Below are positions 31,199-39,491 of a DNA stretch of 53,013 nucleotides, one piece after another (position 1 is the first letter of the stretch; each line of letters starts with the position of its first letter). The stretch lies in contig CANSDP010000013.1 in the NCBI GenBank assembly GCA_947645675.1, positions 1-53,013 of the forward strand, read 5' to 3'. The DNA comes from an uncultured Bacillota bacterium. Its GTDB lineage: Bacteria > Bacillota > Clostridia > Oscillospirales > Oscillospiraceae. The notes beneath the pieces were generated by a model, which saw only the letters and a program-made list of their open reading frames with translations, was not told the origin of the DNA and did not search any database. Both the position numbers and the translations under genes were made by a program.

Positions 31199-32218
31199 AT
31201 GGCGATTCTTGTTTGCGGCGGCGCCGGCTATATCGGCAGCCACACCTGCGTGGAGCTGATTCAGGCCGGCTACGACATTGTAGTGGCCGACAACCTCTAC
31301 AATTCCAGTGAGGAGTCCCTCCGCCGGGTGGAGAAAATTGTGGGCAAGCCCATCCCCTTCGTCAAAGCCGAGCTGTGCAATGAGGACGAGGTGGAGGCCC
31401 TGTTCGCCAAATACCCCGGCATCGACGCCGTCATCCATTTCGCCGGGCTCAAGGCCGTTGGGGAGAGCGTGGCCAAGCCCCTTGAGTACTATTCCAACAA
31501 CCTGATCAGCACCCTCTATCTGCTCCAGGCCATGCGCCGCCACGGAGTGAAGAACTTTGTGTTCTCCTCCTCCGCCACGGTGTACGGCGACCCGGCCACC
31601 GTGCCCATCCGGGAGGACTTCCCCACCGGCGGCACCACCAACCCCTACGGCACCTCCAAGCTTTTCCAGGAGAAGATGCTCATGGACATCTGCGCCGCCG
31701 ACCCCGAGCTGAACGTGGCCCTGCTGCGGTACTTCAACCCCATCGGCGCCCATGAGAGCGGCACCATCGGCGAGGACCCCAACGGCATCCCCAACAACCT
31801 GGTACCCTATATCGCCAAGGTGGCGGTGGGCCAGCTGGAGAAGGTCCACGTATTCGGAGACGACTACAACACCCCCGACGGCACCGGCGTGCGGGACTAT
31901 ATCCATGTGGTGGACCTGGCCCGCGGCCATGTTGCCGCTCTGAAAAAGCTGGAGACCAAATGCGGCCTGTTCGTGTGCAACCTGGGCACCGGCAACGGCT
32001 ACTCCGTGCTGGATGTGGTCCACGCCTATGAGAAGGCCTGCGGACATGAGCTGCCCTACGTCATCGAGGCCCGCCGCCCCGGCGACATCGCCTCCTGCTA
32101 CGCCGACCCCGCCAAGGCCCGGGAGGAGCTGGGCTGGGAGGCTCAGCTGGGCATCGAGGAGATGTGCGCCTCCTCCTGGAAGTGGCAGTCCCAGAACCCC
32201 AACGGGTATAAGGGCTGA
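31199..32218 (+). CDS. galE: UDP-glucose 4-epimerase
   Basis: 339 residues, AAAAGGAG upstream of ATG 31199. Extended short-chain dehydrogenase: NAD-binding GGAGYIGSHTCVELI, catalytic YGTSK (Y and K) after SSSATVYGD, and RYFNPIGAHESG. Interconverts UDP-glucose and UDP-galactose; some GalE also act on UDP-GlcNAc and UDP-GalNAc. Followed by a repeat and then a nucleotidyltransferase and a sugar kinase gene, which together would form a salvage path from free sugar to UDP-sugar. Full length. Confidence 0.95.
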   Translation: MAILVCGGAGYIGSHTCVELIQAGYDIVVADNLYNSSEESLRRVEKIVGKPIPFVKAELCNEDEVEALFAKYPGIDAVIHFAGLKAVGESVAKPLEYYSNNLISTLYLLQAMRRHGVKNFVFSSSATVYGDPATVPIREDFPTGGTTNPYGTSKLFQEKMLMDICAADPELNVALLRYFNPIGAHESGTIGEDPNGIPNNLVPYIAKVAVGQLEKVHVFGDDYNTPDGTGVRDYIHVVDLARGHVAALKKLETKCGLFVCNLGTGNGYSVLDVVHAYEKACGHELPYVIEARRPGDIASCYADPAKAREELGWEAQLGIEEMCASSWKWQSQNPNGYKG

Positions 32219-32222
32219 CCCT

Positions 32223-32298
32223 GTAGGGGCGGATATCATCCGCCCGCCCCATTGCGCGGCCTGTTTCGTTAGAACGGGCGGGTAATACCCGCCCCTAC
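32223..32298. repeat. Palindromic intergenic repeat, type A copy 2
   Basis: 76-bp element starting GTAGGGGCGGATATCATC, identical to the start of the copy at 6708, and ending TACCCGCCCCTAC (one change). Begins 5 nt after the galE stop, ends 32 nt before the next start codon. Confidence 0.85.
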
Positions 32299-32329
32299 AT
32301 ACCGCATTGATATCTTGAGGAGGATAACA

Positions 32330-33250
32330 GTGAATAAACCAGTTTTAGTCATCATGGCCGCCGGCATGGGCAGCCGGTACGGCGGGCTCAAGCAGCTGGA
32401 CCCGGTGGGAAACCACGGCCAGCTCATCATCGACTACTCCATATACGACGCCCGGCGGGCGGGCTTTGAGACGGTGGTGTTCGTCATCAAGCCCGAGATT
32501 GAGGCCGACTTCAAGGAGGCCATCGGCGACCGGGTGTCCAAGGTGATGGACGTGAAATACGCCTATCAGCTGAAGGAGGACCTGCCCGAGGGGTACACCG
32601 TCCCCGCTGGACGGACCAAGCCCTGGGGCACCGCCCACGCCGCCCTGTCCGTCCGGAAGCTGGTGGACGGCCCCTTTGCCATCATCAACGCCGACGACTA
32701 CTACGGCCCCGAGGCCTTTCGGGAGATCTACAGCTACCTGTCCAACCATGAGGACGGAGACGTGTATGAGTACGTCATGGTGGGCTATCTGCTGAAAAAC
32801 ACCGTCACCGAGAACGGCACCGTGGCCCGGGGCGTGTGTGAGGAGACGGCGGACCACTTCCTCACCCAGGTCACCGAGCGGACCAAGATCGAGAAGGGCG
32901 AGCCCCCCCGGTACACCGAGGACGACGGCAAGACCTGGACCGGCCTGCCCGCCGACACCATCGTGTCCATGAACATGTGGGGCTTCACCCACAGCTTCCT
33001 GGACGAGGCTCAGGCCCGCTTCCCCGCCTTCCTGGACAAGGCCCTGGCCGAGAACCCGGAGAAGGGGGAATACTTCCTGCCCACCGTGGTCAGCCAGCTC
33101 ATTGACGAGGGCAAGGCCCGGGTGAAGGTCCTGCGCAGCGAGGACAAGTGGTACGGCGTGACCTATCGGGAGGACAAGCCCACCGTCACCGCCGCCATCG
33201 CGGAGAAAACTGCCGCCGGGCTCTACCCCGACCGGCTGTGGGAGGTGTGA
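32330..33250 (+). CDS. Sugar-1-phosphate nucleotidyltransferase family protein
   Basis: 306 residues from GTG 32330, AGGAGG 6 nt upstream (TTG 32315 precedes that site and is rejected). N-terminal signature VLVIMAAGMGSRYGGLKQLD, the nucleotide-binding loop; INADDYYG is the metal-binding aspartate region. The family makes NDP-sugars from sugar 1-phosphate and NTP. The next gene, 2 nt on, encodes a NahK-like anomeric kinase, so the likely substrate is the kinase product, for instance a hexosamine 1-phosphate. This is inference from gene order. Confidence 0.88.
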   Translation: MNKPVLVIMAAGMGSRYGGLKQLDPVGNHGQLIIDYSIYDARRAGFETVVFVIKPEIEADFKEAIGDRVSKVMDVKYAYQLKEDLPEGYTVPAGRTKPWGTAHAALSVRKLVDGPFAIINADDYYGPEAFREIYSYLSNHEDGDVYEYVMVGYLLKNTVTENGTVARGVCEETADHFLTQVTERTKIEKGEPPRYTEDDGKTWTGLPADTIVSMNMWGFTHSFLDEAQARFPAFLDKALAENPEKGEYFLPTVVSQLIDEGKARVKVLRSEDKWYGVTYREDKPTVTAAIAEKTAAGLYPDRLWEV

Positions 33251-33251
33251 C

Positions 33252-34364
33252 ATGGCTCAGGCAGAACAGACCCTTCAGGAGGCGCTGGGAGCCTTTGATT
33301 TCGGCGCGCCTGTGGTAGGGGCCATCCGCTACGGCTGCGGCCACATCAACGACACCTTTGTGGTCCACACCCAGCCTGAGGACCGCTGCTGCCGCCGGTT
33401 CATCCTCCAGCGGATGAGCTCCGCCGCCTTTAAGCGGCCCGACCAGCTGATGGAAAACATCATCGGCGTCACCGAATTTTTGGGCCGGGAGATCGAGAAG
33501 CACAACGGGGACCGGAGCCGGGAGGCCATGGAGGTCGTCCGTCCCAAAAGCGGCCAGGACTATTACACCGACAGCCAGGGAGGGGCCTGGCGGGTCTACC
33601 CCTTCGTGGAGGGCACCGTCTGTCACCAGGCGGCGGACACCCCCGAGCTCTTCGCCGCCTCCGGCCGGGCTTTTGGCCGGTTCCAGCGCCTGCTGGCGGA
33701 CTACCCCGCCGACACCCTCTACGAGACCATCCCCCGCTTCCACGACACCGAGGACCGTTTAGCGAAGTTCAAGGCCGCCGTGGCCGCCGACAAGCTGGGC
33801 CGGGCCAAGGACTGCCAGCCCGAGATCGACTTCGTGCTGGCCCGGGAGGCCGACTGCTCGGTGGCCCTGAACGCTATGCGGGAGGGCAGACTGCCCCTGC
33901 GGGTCACCCACAACGACACCAAGCTGAACAACGTTCTTATGGACGACAAGACCGGCGAAGGCATGTGCATCATCGACCTGGACACCGTTATGCCCGGCCT
34001 GGTGCTCTACGACTTCGGCGACTCCATCCGCTTCGGGGCCAACCACTCCGCCGAGGACGAGACCGACCTGTCCAAGGTCAATCTGGACGTGGAACTCTTT
34101 TCCGCCTACACCGCCGCCTTCCTGGAGGGGACGGGGGGCTCCCTGACCAACGACGAGATCGCTATGCTCCCCTGGGGGGCCAAGCTGATGACGCTGGAGT
34201 GCGGCATCCGCTTCCTCACCGACTACCTGGAGGGGGACACCTATTTTCACATCAGCCGGGAGAGGCAAAACCTGGACCGCTGCCGTACCCAGTTCAAGCT
34301 GGTGTCTGACATGGAGGAGCGCTGGCCCGAACTGGAGGCCATTGTGCGCGGCTATATCAAATGA
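33252..34364 (+). CDS. APH-fold sugar kinase, N-acetylhexosamine 1-kinase (NahK)-like
   Basis: 370 residues, starting 2 nt after the previous stop. RFILQRMSSAAFKRPDQLMENI is typical of NahK and its relatives. Aminoglycoside phosphotransferase-like core: VTHNDTKLNNVLMDD (catalytic aspartate and asparagine) and CIIDLDTVMPGLVLYDFGDS (metal-binding DxD). NahK phosphorylates GlcNAc or GalNAc at C1 in the lacto-N-biose pathway of bifidobacteria. Gene neighbourhood (galE, nucleotidyltransferase, nagBA, ABC importer) supports an amino-sugar kinase; the actual sugar is inferred. Confidence 0.85.
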   Translation: MAQAEQTLQEALGAFDFGAPVVGAIRYGCGHINDTFVVHTQPEDRCCRRFILQRMSSAAFKRPDQLMENIIGVTEFLGREIEKHNGDRSREAMEVVRPKSGQDYYTDSQGGAWRVYPFVEGTVCHQAADTPELFAASGRAFGRFQRLLADYPADTLYETIPRFHDTEDRLAKFKAAVAADKLGRAKDCQPEIDFVLAREADCSVALNAMREGRLPLRVTHNDTKLNNVLMDDKTGEGMCIIDLDTVMPGLVLYDFGDSIRFGANHSAEDETDLSKVNLDVELFSAYTAAFLEGTGGSLTNDEIAMLPWGAKLMTLECGIRFLTDYLEGDTYFHISRERQNLDRCRTQFKLVSDMEERWPELEAIVRGYIK

Positions 34365-35209
34365 ACATACTTTTTGACGAAGAACAACTGCGCCGGTTGA
34401 TCGCCAACCTGAAAATACTCACCGGACTGCCGGCCAACATCCTGGACCCGGATGGCCGGGACATCAATCTGTTCCGGGGCCACCCGCCCTTCTGCCGGAT
34501 GATTAACGACCTGCCCGAGGGCCATGAGCGCTGTATCAACTGCGACATGTGGAAGATCCGCAGCTATACCGCGGAAAAGGGCTTTCAGTTCTACCGCTGC
34601 CACCTGGGCATCTGCGAGGCGGTCATGCCCCTCTACGACCGGGAGAACCCCCTGGCCTATCTGGCCGTGGGCTGCTATCTGGACGACTCCCCCGTGGAGG
34701 AGCAGTGGGCGCGCACCCGGGACCTGCTGGACTGGTGGCCCGACGGCCCCGACGCCCTGCGGGAGGCATTCTTCCAATTCAAGCAGTGCTCCCGCCAGGA
34801 GATCCAGGCCTATACCGAGACGCTGGAGGCCCTGTCCGCCTATATCCAGCTTAAGGGCATGATTCTGGCCACCGAGCAGACCGACACCCAGAAGCTGGGC
34901 CTCTACCTGGACGAGCACTATATGGAAAAGCTGTCCCTGGCCTCCATCTCCCGGGAGATGCACATTGGCCGGACCAAGCTGTGCACCCTGGCCAAGGAGC
35001 TGTCCGGAGGAAAGACCCTGTCCTATCTCATCGCCCAGCGGCGGATCAACGCCGCCAAACGGATGCTGATGCAGAGCAATCTGCCCATCTCCGCCGTGGC
35101 CGAGGCGGTGGGCATCAGCGATTATAACTATTTTTCCAAGGTTTTCCGCTCTATCACAGGCACCACTCCCACCGCCTTCCGCAAGGATTCCCGGAGCCGT
35201 CCGGCCTGA
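34361..35209 (+). CDS. AraC-family regulator with PocR sensor domain
   Basis: 282 residues; start overlaps the kinase stop by 4 nt (ATGA). Residues about 1-165 form a PocR ligand-binding domain with a cysteine set C45, C58, C61, C80, C85 (CINCDMWK, RCHLGICEAVMPL). Residues about 180-280 are two AraC HTH units: YMEKLSLASISREMHIGRTK and NLPISAVAEAVGISDYNYFS. PocR domains sense small carbon sources such as hydrocarbon or sugar derivatives. It precedes the ABC transporter genes and probably activates their promoter through the GTACG sites at 35226-35269. Confidence 0.9.
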   Translation: MNILFDEEQLRRLIANLKILTGLPANILDPDGRDINLFRGHPPFCRMINDLPEGHERCINCDMWKIRSYTAEKGFQFYRCHLGICEAVMPLYDRENPLAYLAVGCYLDDSPVEEQWARTRDLLDWWPDGPDALREAFFQFKQCSRQEIQAYTETLEALSAYIQLKGMILATEQTDTQKLGLYLDEHYMEKLSLASISREMHIGRTKLCTLAKELSGGKTLSYLIAQRRINAAKRMLMQSNLPISAVAEAVGISDYNYFSKVFRSITGTTPTAFRKDSRSRPA

Positions 35210-35218
35210 TAACCAGCT

Positions 35219-35255
35219 CAAAATCGTACGAACTTCCATTGTTTGTACGATTTTA
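35219..35255 (+). terminator. Hairpin after the PocR-AraC gene
   Basis: AAAATCGTACGAAC / GTTTGTACGATTTT with 7-nt loop, 10 nt after the stop codon. May terminate transcription (T4 then ACTATTTT) but overlaps two of the three GTACG sites. Confidence 0.5.
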
Positions 35256-35305
35256 CTATTTTCCGTACGTTATCATCTAGAATTCACACAATGAACAAGT
35301 ATAAT
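35226..35305 (+). promoter_or_regulatory. Candidate PocR-AraC operator and ABC operon promoter
   Basis: GTACG at 35226-35230, 35245-35249 and 35265-35269, 19 and 20 bp apart (two helical turns). TATAAT at 35300-35305 is a perfect -10, while the -35 position (35277-35282, CTAGAA) is poor. The nearest GTACG site ends 7 bp before the -35 position, as in class II activated AraC promoters. Confidence 0.6.
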
Positions 35306-35387
35306 AGGGAATGGAAAGGCGCATTTGTGAAAAATTCCTATGCGCCAATTTTTCATCAGTCAAAATCATCAAAAAAGGAGAATGAAA

Positions 35388-36698
35388 ATGAAAAAGATCC
35401 TTGCAGCCTTACTTGCGACCGCGATGTCCCTGTCCCTGGTTGCCTGCGGCGGCGGTGGAGCCGCCAGCTCCACAAAACAGCCCGCTTCCTCCGGAAGCGG
35501 GAGCAACCCTCCTGCCGCCAGCAGCACCCCCGCCCCCTCCGGCGACAAGATCACCATCAATGTGATTGCCGCCGAGTACGGCAAGCAGACCAAGGACTGG
35601 TGGGCCGGCTTCCAGAACGACTTTAACGCCGCCAACGAGGGCATCGACCTGAAGGTGGAAGTGGTCTCCTGGAACGACATTTACACCGTGGTCAACACCC
35701 GCGTCTCCAACAACGCCGCCCCCGACATCCTGAACATCGACACCTTCGCCGACTATGTGGGCGATGACCTGCTCCGGCCCATCAAGGACTTTGTCTCCGA
35801 CGAGACCTACGCCAAGTTCTATCCCGCCTTCCTGGAGCAGTCCAACATCGACGGCACCATCTGGGCCATCCCCGACCTGGCCTCCGCCCGGGCCATGTAC
35901 TACAACAAGGACATTCTGGAGGCCGCCGGCGTGGATAAGGTCCCCACCACCTGGGCTGAGCTGAAGGAAGCCTGCCAGAAGATCAAGGCCTATGACGCCA
36001 ACGTCTACCCCTGGGGTGTGGATATGACCACCGACGAGGGTCAGGCCTGCTTCGCCTACTACTCCTGGACCAACGGCGGCGATTTCACCGACGCCTCCGG
36101 CAACTGGACCCTGAACAGCGACGAGAACGTGGAAGCCGTTGAGTACATCGTCGGCCTGGTCAAGGACGGCCTGACCAACTCCGACCCCTCCACCGAGACC
36201 CGCTACAACCTCCAGGAGCTGTTTGCCGCCGGCAAGCTGGCCATGATGATCGGCCCCAACCAGATTTCCTCCTACGTTGCCAGCTCTGAGAATCCCATCA
36301 GCTTCGGCATCGCCTCCATCCCCGCCAACGAGGGCAAGAGCACCTCCTCCGTGGGCGTCATGGACCGGTTCATGGTATTTGATAATGAGGACACCGACGA
36401 CAAGGTCGAGGCCATCAAGACCTTCTTCGATTTCTTCTATGACGACACTCGTTACTCCAACTGGGTTATCATGGAGGACTTCCTGCCCGCCACCAGCACC
36501 GGCGGCAAGATCATGGCCGACGCCAACCCCGATGCCGCCAGCTGGATCGAGATCGTTGGCTCCGCCAAGTTCTACCCCACCGCCCAGGCCAAGTGGGCCG
36601 ACGTGAAGCAGGGTGTGATCGACGTGGAGCAGCAGGCCCTCCTGGGCGGCAACGTCAAGGAGCTGCTGGACGCCCTCCAGGCCAAGATTGCCGGCTGA
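35388..36698 (+). CDS. Carbohydrate ABC transporter substrate-binding lipoprotein
   Basis: 436 residues from ATG 35388; AAGGAG at 35375-35380 gives 7 nt (ATG 35382 would be 1 nt). Signal MKKILAALLATAMSLSL ends in lipobox LVAC, followed by a Gly/Ser-rich tether. Family 1 extracellular solute-binding protein: VEVVSWNDIYTVVNTRV, NAAPDILNIDTFADY, AIPDLASARAMYYNKDILEA, NSDENVEAVEYIVGLVKDG. Cluster with AraC regulator, two permeases, nagBA and MsmK-type ATPase points to amino-sugar-containing oligosaccharides. The sugar itself is not determined by sequence. Confidence 0.92.
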   Translation: MKKILAALLATAMSLSLVACGGGGAASSTKQPASSGSGSNPPAASSTPAPSGDKITINVIAAEYGKQTKDWWAGFQNDFNAANEGIDLKVEVVSWNDIYTVVNTRVSNNAAPDILNIDTFADYVGDDLLRPIKDFVSDETYAKFYPAFLEQSNIDGTIWAIPDLASARAMYYNKDILEAAGVDKVPTTWAELKEACQKIKAYDANVYPWGVDMTTDEGQACFAYYSWTNGGDFTDASGNWTLNSDENVEAVEYIVGLVKDGLTNSDPSTETRYNLQELFAAGKLAMMIGPNQISSYVASSENPISFGIASIPANEGKSTSSVGVMDRFMVFDNEDTDDKVEAIKTFFDFFYDDTRYSNWVIMEDFLPATSTGGKIMADANPDAASWIEIVGSAKFYPTAQAKWADVKQGVIDVEQQALLGGNVKELLDALQAKIAG

Positions 36699-36735
36699 GT
36701 TTTCTCAGTACTGAACTGAAACCGCACATAACCGC

Positions 36736-36819
36736 GGGGGCCGGGCCAGGACGGCCCGGCCCCCCGGCATCTTCCAGCCGTTTTTCAAGGGCAGAACCCG
36801 CTCCGCTTTTGAAAAACGG
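36736..36819. promoter_or_regulatory. Two strong hairpins between the binding protein and permease genes
   Basis: GGGGGCCGGGCC / GGCCCGGCCCCC (36736-36764, loop of 5) and CCGTTTTTCAA / TTGAAAAACGG (36778-36819, loop of 20). Neither has a T-run after it. They would protect the upstream mRNA 3' end, allowing more binding protein than permease, a common arrangement. Confidence 0.6.
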
Positions 36820-36855
36820 CCGGAAGGCGCCCATAAAATGACAGGAGGTGTCTCC

Positions 36856-37815
36856 GTGAGTACAAAAACCCCCGCGGCCCCCGCGGGCCAGCAGGCCCAG
36901 CAAAGCAGCCCCCGCCTGCCCAACCCCGGAACCAAGCGGTTTTTCCGCACCATTGAGCCTTACATCTGGATCGCCCCCAGCATCATCCTGATGGCCATTT
37001 TTATCGTAACTCCCATCATCAAGGTGTTCCAGCTGTCCATGAACAAGGTGACCCGGGCAGGCAAGCTGAAGGGCTTCAATCACTTTGAAAACTTCACCAA
37101 TATCATGAAAGACCCCGCGTTTTCTCTTGTGCTGAAAAATACCATCCTCTGGACGGTGGCCGTGGTGGTCATCTCCACCCTTCTGGGCTTCATCCTGGCC
37201 CTCCTGCTGAACAACCAGTTCAAGGGCCGAAAGGTGGCCCGGGCCATCGTGGTGTTCCCCTGGGCCACCACCCTGGTCATCCAGGCCAGCGCCTGGAAGT
37301 TCATTGTCAACACCGACTACGGCACCCTGAACACCCTGCTGATGGAGCTGAAGCTCATCAGCGCCCCCATAAACTGGACCTCCAGCCCCACCGCATGGTT
37401 TGCCTGGGAGATCGCCTGCGGCATCTTCGTCACCATCCCCTTCGTCTGCTTCTGCGTGCTGTCCGGCCTGCAGAGCATCGACAACTCCTACTATGAGGCC
37501 GCCACCGTGGACGGCGCGGGCTACTTCCAAAAGCTGTTCAGTATCACCCTGCCTCTGGTTAAGTCCTCCCTGACGGTGTCCACCGTGCTGAACATCATCT
37601 ACGTGTTCAACTCCTTCCCCATCATCTGGACCATGACCAAAGGCGACCCCGCCAACCACACCGACACCCTGGTCACCTATCTGTATAAGCTGGCTTTCTA
37701 CAACGGCAAGCAGGGCGAGGCCTCCGCTGTGTCGGTCATCGGCTTCCTGATTCTGCTGGTGTGCGCCAGCGTCTACATGATCTACACTCTGCGGAAAGGA
37801 GATGAGGACCTGTGA
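36856..37815 (+). CDS. Carbohydrate ABC transporter permease (MalF-like)
   Basis: 319 residues from GTG 36856, AGGAGGTG 6 nt upstream; ATG 36838 precedes that site and is rejected. After a polar N-terminal segment there are six membrane helices (IWIAPSIILMAIFIVTPIIK, TILWTVAVVVISTLLGFIL and more). The EAA loop EAATVDGAGYFQKLFSITLP binds the ATPase. Overlaps the next permease gene by 4 nt (GTGA). Confidence 0.93.
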   Translation: MSTKTPAAPAGQQAQQSSPRLPNPGTKRFFRTIEPYIWIAPSIILMAIFIVTPIIKVFQLSMNKVTRAGKLKGFNHFENFTNIMKDPAFSLVLKNTILWTVAVVVISTLLGFILALLLNNQFKGRKVARAIVVFPWATTLVIQASAWKFIVNTDYGTLNTLLMELKLISAPINWTSSPTAWFAWEIACGIFVTIPFVCFCVLSGLQSIDNSYYEAATVDGAGYFQKLFSITLPLVKSSLTVSTVLNIIYVFNSFPIIWTMTKGDPANHTDTLVTYLYKLAFYNGKQGEASAVSVIGFLILLVCASVYMIYTLRKGDEDL

Positions 37816-38666
37816 CCCAAACTGCGAAAAAGCCTGTCTCTACGAAGAAGACAATCCTGCGTCTGCTGCTCTACTTCGTGGTGCTGGATGTATGCGTCAT
37901 CACCCTGTATCCCTACTTCGCCATGCTGTGTACCGCTCTGAAGAGCCGGGAGGAGATCTTCTCCGGCGGCACCGTCCTGCCCATCACCGCCATTTGGTCC
38001 AACTTCATCGACATCTGGAGCCGGGCCCCCATGGCCAGGTACATGCTCAACTCCGTCATGATCGCCGGCGGCTCCACTATCATCGCCATGCTGTGCGGCA
38101 TCCCCGCCGCCTACGCCCTGGCCCGGATGAAGTTCAAGGGGCAGACCGCCTTTCTGGGCTTTGTCATTGTCTCTCAGATGTTCGCCCCGGTGGTGCTGCT
38201 GATCGGCATCTACCAGGTGATGCAGACCCTGAACCTGACCAACAGTATTCTGGGCCTTGTCTTTATCAACGCCGCCTTCAATCAGGCCTTTACCATCTGG
38301 TTGCTCCGGGGCACCTTTATGGGCATCTCGGCGGACATGGAACAGGCCGCCACCATCGACGGCTGCAACCGCATCCAGTCCATGATGAAGGTCCTCCTTC
38401 CGGTGGCCGCCCCCGGCATCGTCACCACCCTGATCTTCATCTTTATCAACGCCTGGAACGAGTACACGGTGGCCCTGTGCCTGATTCAGGATGACCTGCT
38501 CAAGCCCCTCACCGTGGGCATCAACACCTTCAACGGCTACAACATCATCGAATGGCAGTATCTCTTCGCCGCCTCCATCTTCGCCATCATCCCGGTGGTT
38601 ATCCTGTTTATGTGCATCGAGAAGAATCTGGTCAGCGGTCTGGCCTCCGGCGGCGTGAAGGGCTGA
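37812..38666 (+). CDS. Carbohydrate ABC transporter permease (MalG-like)
   Basis: 284 residues from GTG 37812, in the GTGA overlap, AAAGGAGATGAGG upstream. Six membrane helices, EAA loop EQAATIDGCNRIQSMMKVLL, end GLASGGVKG typical of MalG-type permeases. Forms the channel with the MalF-like partner. No ATPase gene in this operon; MsmK-like ATPase at 40908 is the obvious candidate. Confidence 0.93.
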   Translation: MTQTAKKPVSTKKTILRLLLYFVVLDVCVITLYPYFAMLCTALKSREEIFSGGTVLPITAIWSNFIDIWSRAPMARYMLNSVMIAGGSTIIAMLCGIPAAYALARMKFKGQTAFLGFVIVSQMFAPVVLLIGIYQVMQTLNLTNSILGLVFINAAFNQAFTIWLLRGTFMGISADMEQAATIDGCNRIQSMMKVLLPVAAPGIVTTLIFIFINAWNEYTVALCLIQDDLLKPLTVGINTFNGYNIIEWQYLFAASIFAIIPVVILFMCIEKNLVSGLASGGVKG

Positions 38667-38682
38667 CGGCGCAAATTCAGGC

Positions 38683-38711
38683 TTGCATATCCTCCGCATA
38701 TGATATAAAAT
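38683..38711 (+). promoter_or_regulatory. nagBA promoter
   Basis: TTGCAT (38683-38688), 17 bp, TAAAAT (38706-38711); AGGAG precedes ATG 38745. Confidence 0.7.
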
Positions 38712-38744
38712 AGAGCCGTAAAACTGCTAAAGGAGTAATGCTGT

Positions 38745-39491
38745 ATGAAAATCTTCCGTGAAAAGGATTATGACGCCATGAGCCGCCGCGCGGCCACCGT
38801 GATCGCCGGCGAGATCGTTCACAACCCCTCCTGCCTGCTGGGCCTGGCCACCGGCTCCACCCCCGAGGGGACCTATAAGTACCTGGTGGACTGGTATAAG
38901 CAGGGCCTGCTCAGCTTCCAGAGCGTGCGCTCCGTCAACCTGGACGAGTATGTGGGTCTGGCTCCCGACCACGACCAGAGCTACCGCTATTTCATGCAGA
39001 GCAACCTGTTTGACCATGTGGACATCGTTCCCGAGAACACCCGGGTGCCCGACGGCCTGACCAAGGACGCCCTGGCTTTCTGCGCCGGTTACGACGCTTA
39101 CATCCGCGCCCAGGGCTATGTGGACCTCCAGCTGCTGGGCATTGGCCGCAACGGCCACATCGGCTTCAATGAGCCCGACGACCACTTCGTCAAGGAGACC
39201 CATGTGGTGGACCTGGCCGAGAGCACCATCGACGCCAACGCCCGCTTCTTTGCCAGCCGGGACGACGTGCCCAAGCAGGCCATTTCCATGGGCATGGGCG
39301 CCATCATGGGGGCCAAGAAGGTCCTGCTGTGCGCCAGCGGCGAGGACAAAGCCGACGCTATCTGCCGGGCCGTCTCCGGCGCCATCACCCCCCAGTGCCC
39401 CGGCTCCATCCTCCAGCTCCACCCCAACGTGGTCCTGGTGGCTGACGAGGCCGCCCTCAGCAAGCTGATCGCCTCTGGAGTGAAGGTATGA
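38745..39491 (+). CDS. nagB: Glucosamine-6-phosphate deaminase
   Basis: 248 residues. LGLATGSTPEGTYKYLV phosphate-binding loop, SVNLDEYVGL with catalytic aspartate, GIGRNGHIGFNEP with the catalytic histidine and NEP. Converts glucosamine 6-phosphate to fructose 6-phosphate and ammonia. Overlaps nagA by 4 nt, so the two are translationally coupled. Confidence 0.96.
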   Translation: MKIFREKDYDAMSRRAATVIAGEIVHNPSCLLGLATGSTPEGTYKYLVDWYKQGLLSFQSVRSVNLDEYVGLAPDHDQSYRYFMQSNLFDHVDIVPENTRVPDGLTKDALAFCAGYDAYIRAQGYVDLQLLGIGRNGHIGFNEPDDHFVKETHVVDLAESTIDANARFFASRDDVPKQAISMGMGAIMGAKKVLLCASGEDKADAICRAVSGAITPQCPGSILQLHPNVVLVADEAALSKLIASGVKV

